Shown here piece after piece: positions 63,001 through 64,000 of a stretch of DNA of 64,000 nt (its first letter is position 1; each line of letters begins with the position of its first letter). The notes beneath the pieces are model-generated. The model was not told where the DNA came from. It saw only the letters and a program-made list of their open reading frames with translations, and made no database searches. The stretch comes from Rhynchopus euleeides. Lineage: Eukaryota; Euglenozoa; Diplonemea; Diplonemida; Diplonemidae. The DNA lies in NCBI GenBank assembly GCA_963210315.1, contig OY723238.1, positions 2,542,001 through 2,606,000 on the forward strand. Direction: 5' to 3'. A program made the position numbers and the translations under genes.

Positions 63001-63890
63001 CGGCATGCTGATCGGGCATCCGGCAGGGTGCAAATGGGTCGGAACGGGTCACCCTGTGCCTGGAGTACCTGGGGGCTGCTCAGGAAAGTCGGGGGCTGCT
63101 CAGCGGATTCTATTGGTCTCCGGCATGCTGATCGGGTATCCGGCAGGGTGCAAATGGGTCGGAACGGGTCATCCTGTGCCTGGATTACCTGGGGGCTGCT
63201 CAGGAAAGTCGGGGGCTGCTCAGCGGATTCTATTGGTCTCCGGCATGCTGATCGGGCATCCGGCAGGGTGCAAATGGGTCGGAACGGGTCATCCTGTGCC
63301 TGGATTACCTGGGGGCTGCTCAGGAAAGTTGGGGGCTGCTCAGCGGATTCTATTGGTCTCCGGCATGCTGATCGGGTATCCGGCAGGGTGCAAATGGGTC
63401 GGAACGGGTCATCCTGTGCCTGGAGTACCTGGGGGCTGCTCAGGAAAGTTGGGGGCTGCTCAGCGGATTCTATTGGTCTCCGGCATGCTGATCGGGTATC
63501 CGGCAGGGTGGACACGGGTCGGAACGGGTCATCCTGTGCCTGGATTACCTGGGGGCTGCTCAGGAAAGTCGGGGGCTGCTCAGCGGATTCTATTGGTCTC
63601 CGGCATGCTGATCGGGCATCCGGCAGGGTGCAAATGGGTCGGAACGGGTCACCCTGTGCCTGGAGTACCTGGGGGCTGCTCAGGAAAGTCGGGGGCTGCT
63701 CAGCGGATTCTATTGGTCTCCGGCATGCTGATCGGGTATCCGGCAGGGTGCAAATGGGTCGGAACGGGTCATCCTGTGCCTGGATTACCTGGGGGCTGCT
63801 CAGGAAAGTCGGGGGCTGCTCAGCGGATTCCTATGGTCGGTTACTGTATCTGGCAGGGTGGAGACGGGTCTGAATGGGTCGTTCTGTTGT
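57019..63890. repeat. 120-bp satellite array with higher-order repeats
   Basis: About 57 tandem monomers of exactly 120 bp, containing GGGTCGGAACGGGTC, ACCTGGGGGCTGCTCAGGAA and TATTGGTCTCCGGCATGCTG. Monomers differ at a few fixed sites (AAT/ATT/AGT, CAAATG/GACACG, GCATCC/GTATCC/GTGTCC). The variants recur with a 1080-bp period (nine monomers) from 57841 to about 61080, and a 600-bp period (five monomers) from about 62281 to the end. As 120 is a multiple of three, both strands keep very long open frames (about 6.8 kb plus, 6.3 kb minus); that is a consequence of the period, not evidence of coding. The outer monomers at both ends are degenerate. Confidence 0.9.
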
Positions 63891-64000
63891 TGGAGCGTGG
63901 AGTCGATCAGCACTGCACACACCCCCCTCCCCATTCAGTAATTTACTACCCCGGGTTGTGCACCCGAATCGCGAGAGAGTGGCTTCCACTCAGCCACTAT
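63891..64000. other. Right flank of the satellite
   Basis: Unique sequence with a C tract; no feature seen before the window ends. Confidence 0.4.

Noticed and set aside
57028..63873. Very long open frames on both strands of the satellite (2281 and 2090 codons)
   Set aside because: The repeat period of 120 is a multiple of three, so any stop-free monomer frame stays open. Variants change amino acids and silent sites alike, and both strands are open, so coding is not supported.
57019..63890. CENP-B-box-like sequence in the monomer (TCGGAACGGG)
   Set aside because: The A and CGGG spacing does not fit the TTCGnnnnAnnCGGG core, and no TTCG stands at the right place.

Overview
The window is nuclear DNA of a GC-rich, unicellular eukaryote that I cannot place more precisely. 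The evidence is spliced genes with GT-AG introns, a mitochondrial DNL-type zinc-finger protein, a LYR-type small mitochondrial protein, a peroxisomal (ABCD-type) ABC half transporter, a Kelch/RING protein, and no bacterial operon layout. Intergenic DNA is full of poly-C/poly-G tracts, inverted-repeat elements and a large satellite.

Layout. 1-668: 3' end of an unrecognised spliced gene. 2.8-7.0 kb: three tandem Ubl-WD40 genes, then the ABCD transporter (7.3-9.3 kb). 9.3-21.9 kb: mostly repeats (hairpin modules, a 1.15-kb fold-back element, small TIR elements, a GGTACC palindrome array) with one possible hypothetical gene near 18.7-19.4 kb. 22.0-23.4 kb: a single-copy Ubl-WD40 protein ending in a CaaX box. 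26.06-30.77 kb: two near-identical 2.35-kb TIR-bounded elements in tandem, each with minus-strand ORFs including a histone-H2B-like one. 32.8-36.1 kb: a LYR-type protein and a three-exon LEA2-like membrane protein. 36.6-42.2 kb: four more tandem Ubl-WD40 genes. 42.9-46.3 kb: Kelch/RING protein. 46.4-47.6 kb: an eighth tandem-family member, followed by a transposon fragment. 48.2-50.7 kb: membrane-anchored SDR and DNL zinc-finger protein. 51.4-52.8 kb: a ninth member with a duplicated tail. 53.6-55.0 kb: two-exon iron-type alcohol dehydrogenase. 57.0-63.9 kb: a 120-bp satellite with higher-order repeats.

The main system of interest is the nine-member Ubl-WD40 family. Every member is on the plus strand and shares an almost invariant ubiquitin-like N-terminus and propeller scaffold. 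Differences cluster in two short patches per blade, on the face that binds ligands in other WD40 proteins. Tail duplication, a shared conversion-like tract, a lost start codon and a lost stop codon show that the family is still being reshuffled. This resembles the hypervariable WD repeats of fungal HET recognition proteins, but on a ubiquitin-like carrier; the recognition role is inference. A ubiquitin theme recurs in the Kelch/RING protein and the CaaX-tailed Ubl-WD40 protein.

Most housekeeping genes here are single-copy, unrelated to one another, and all on the plus strand.
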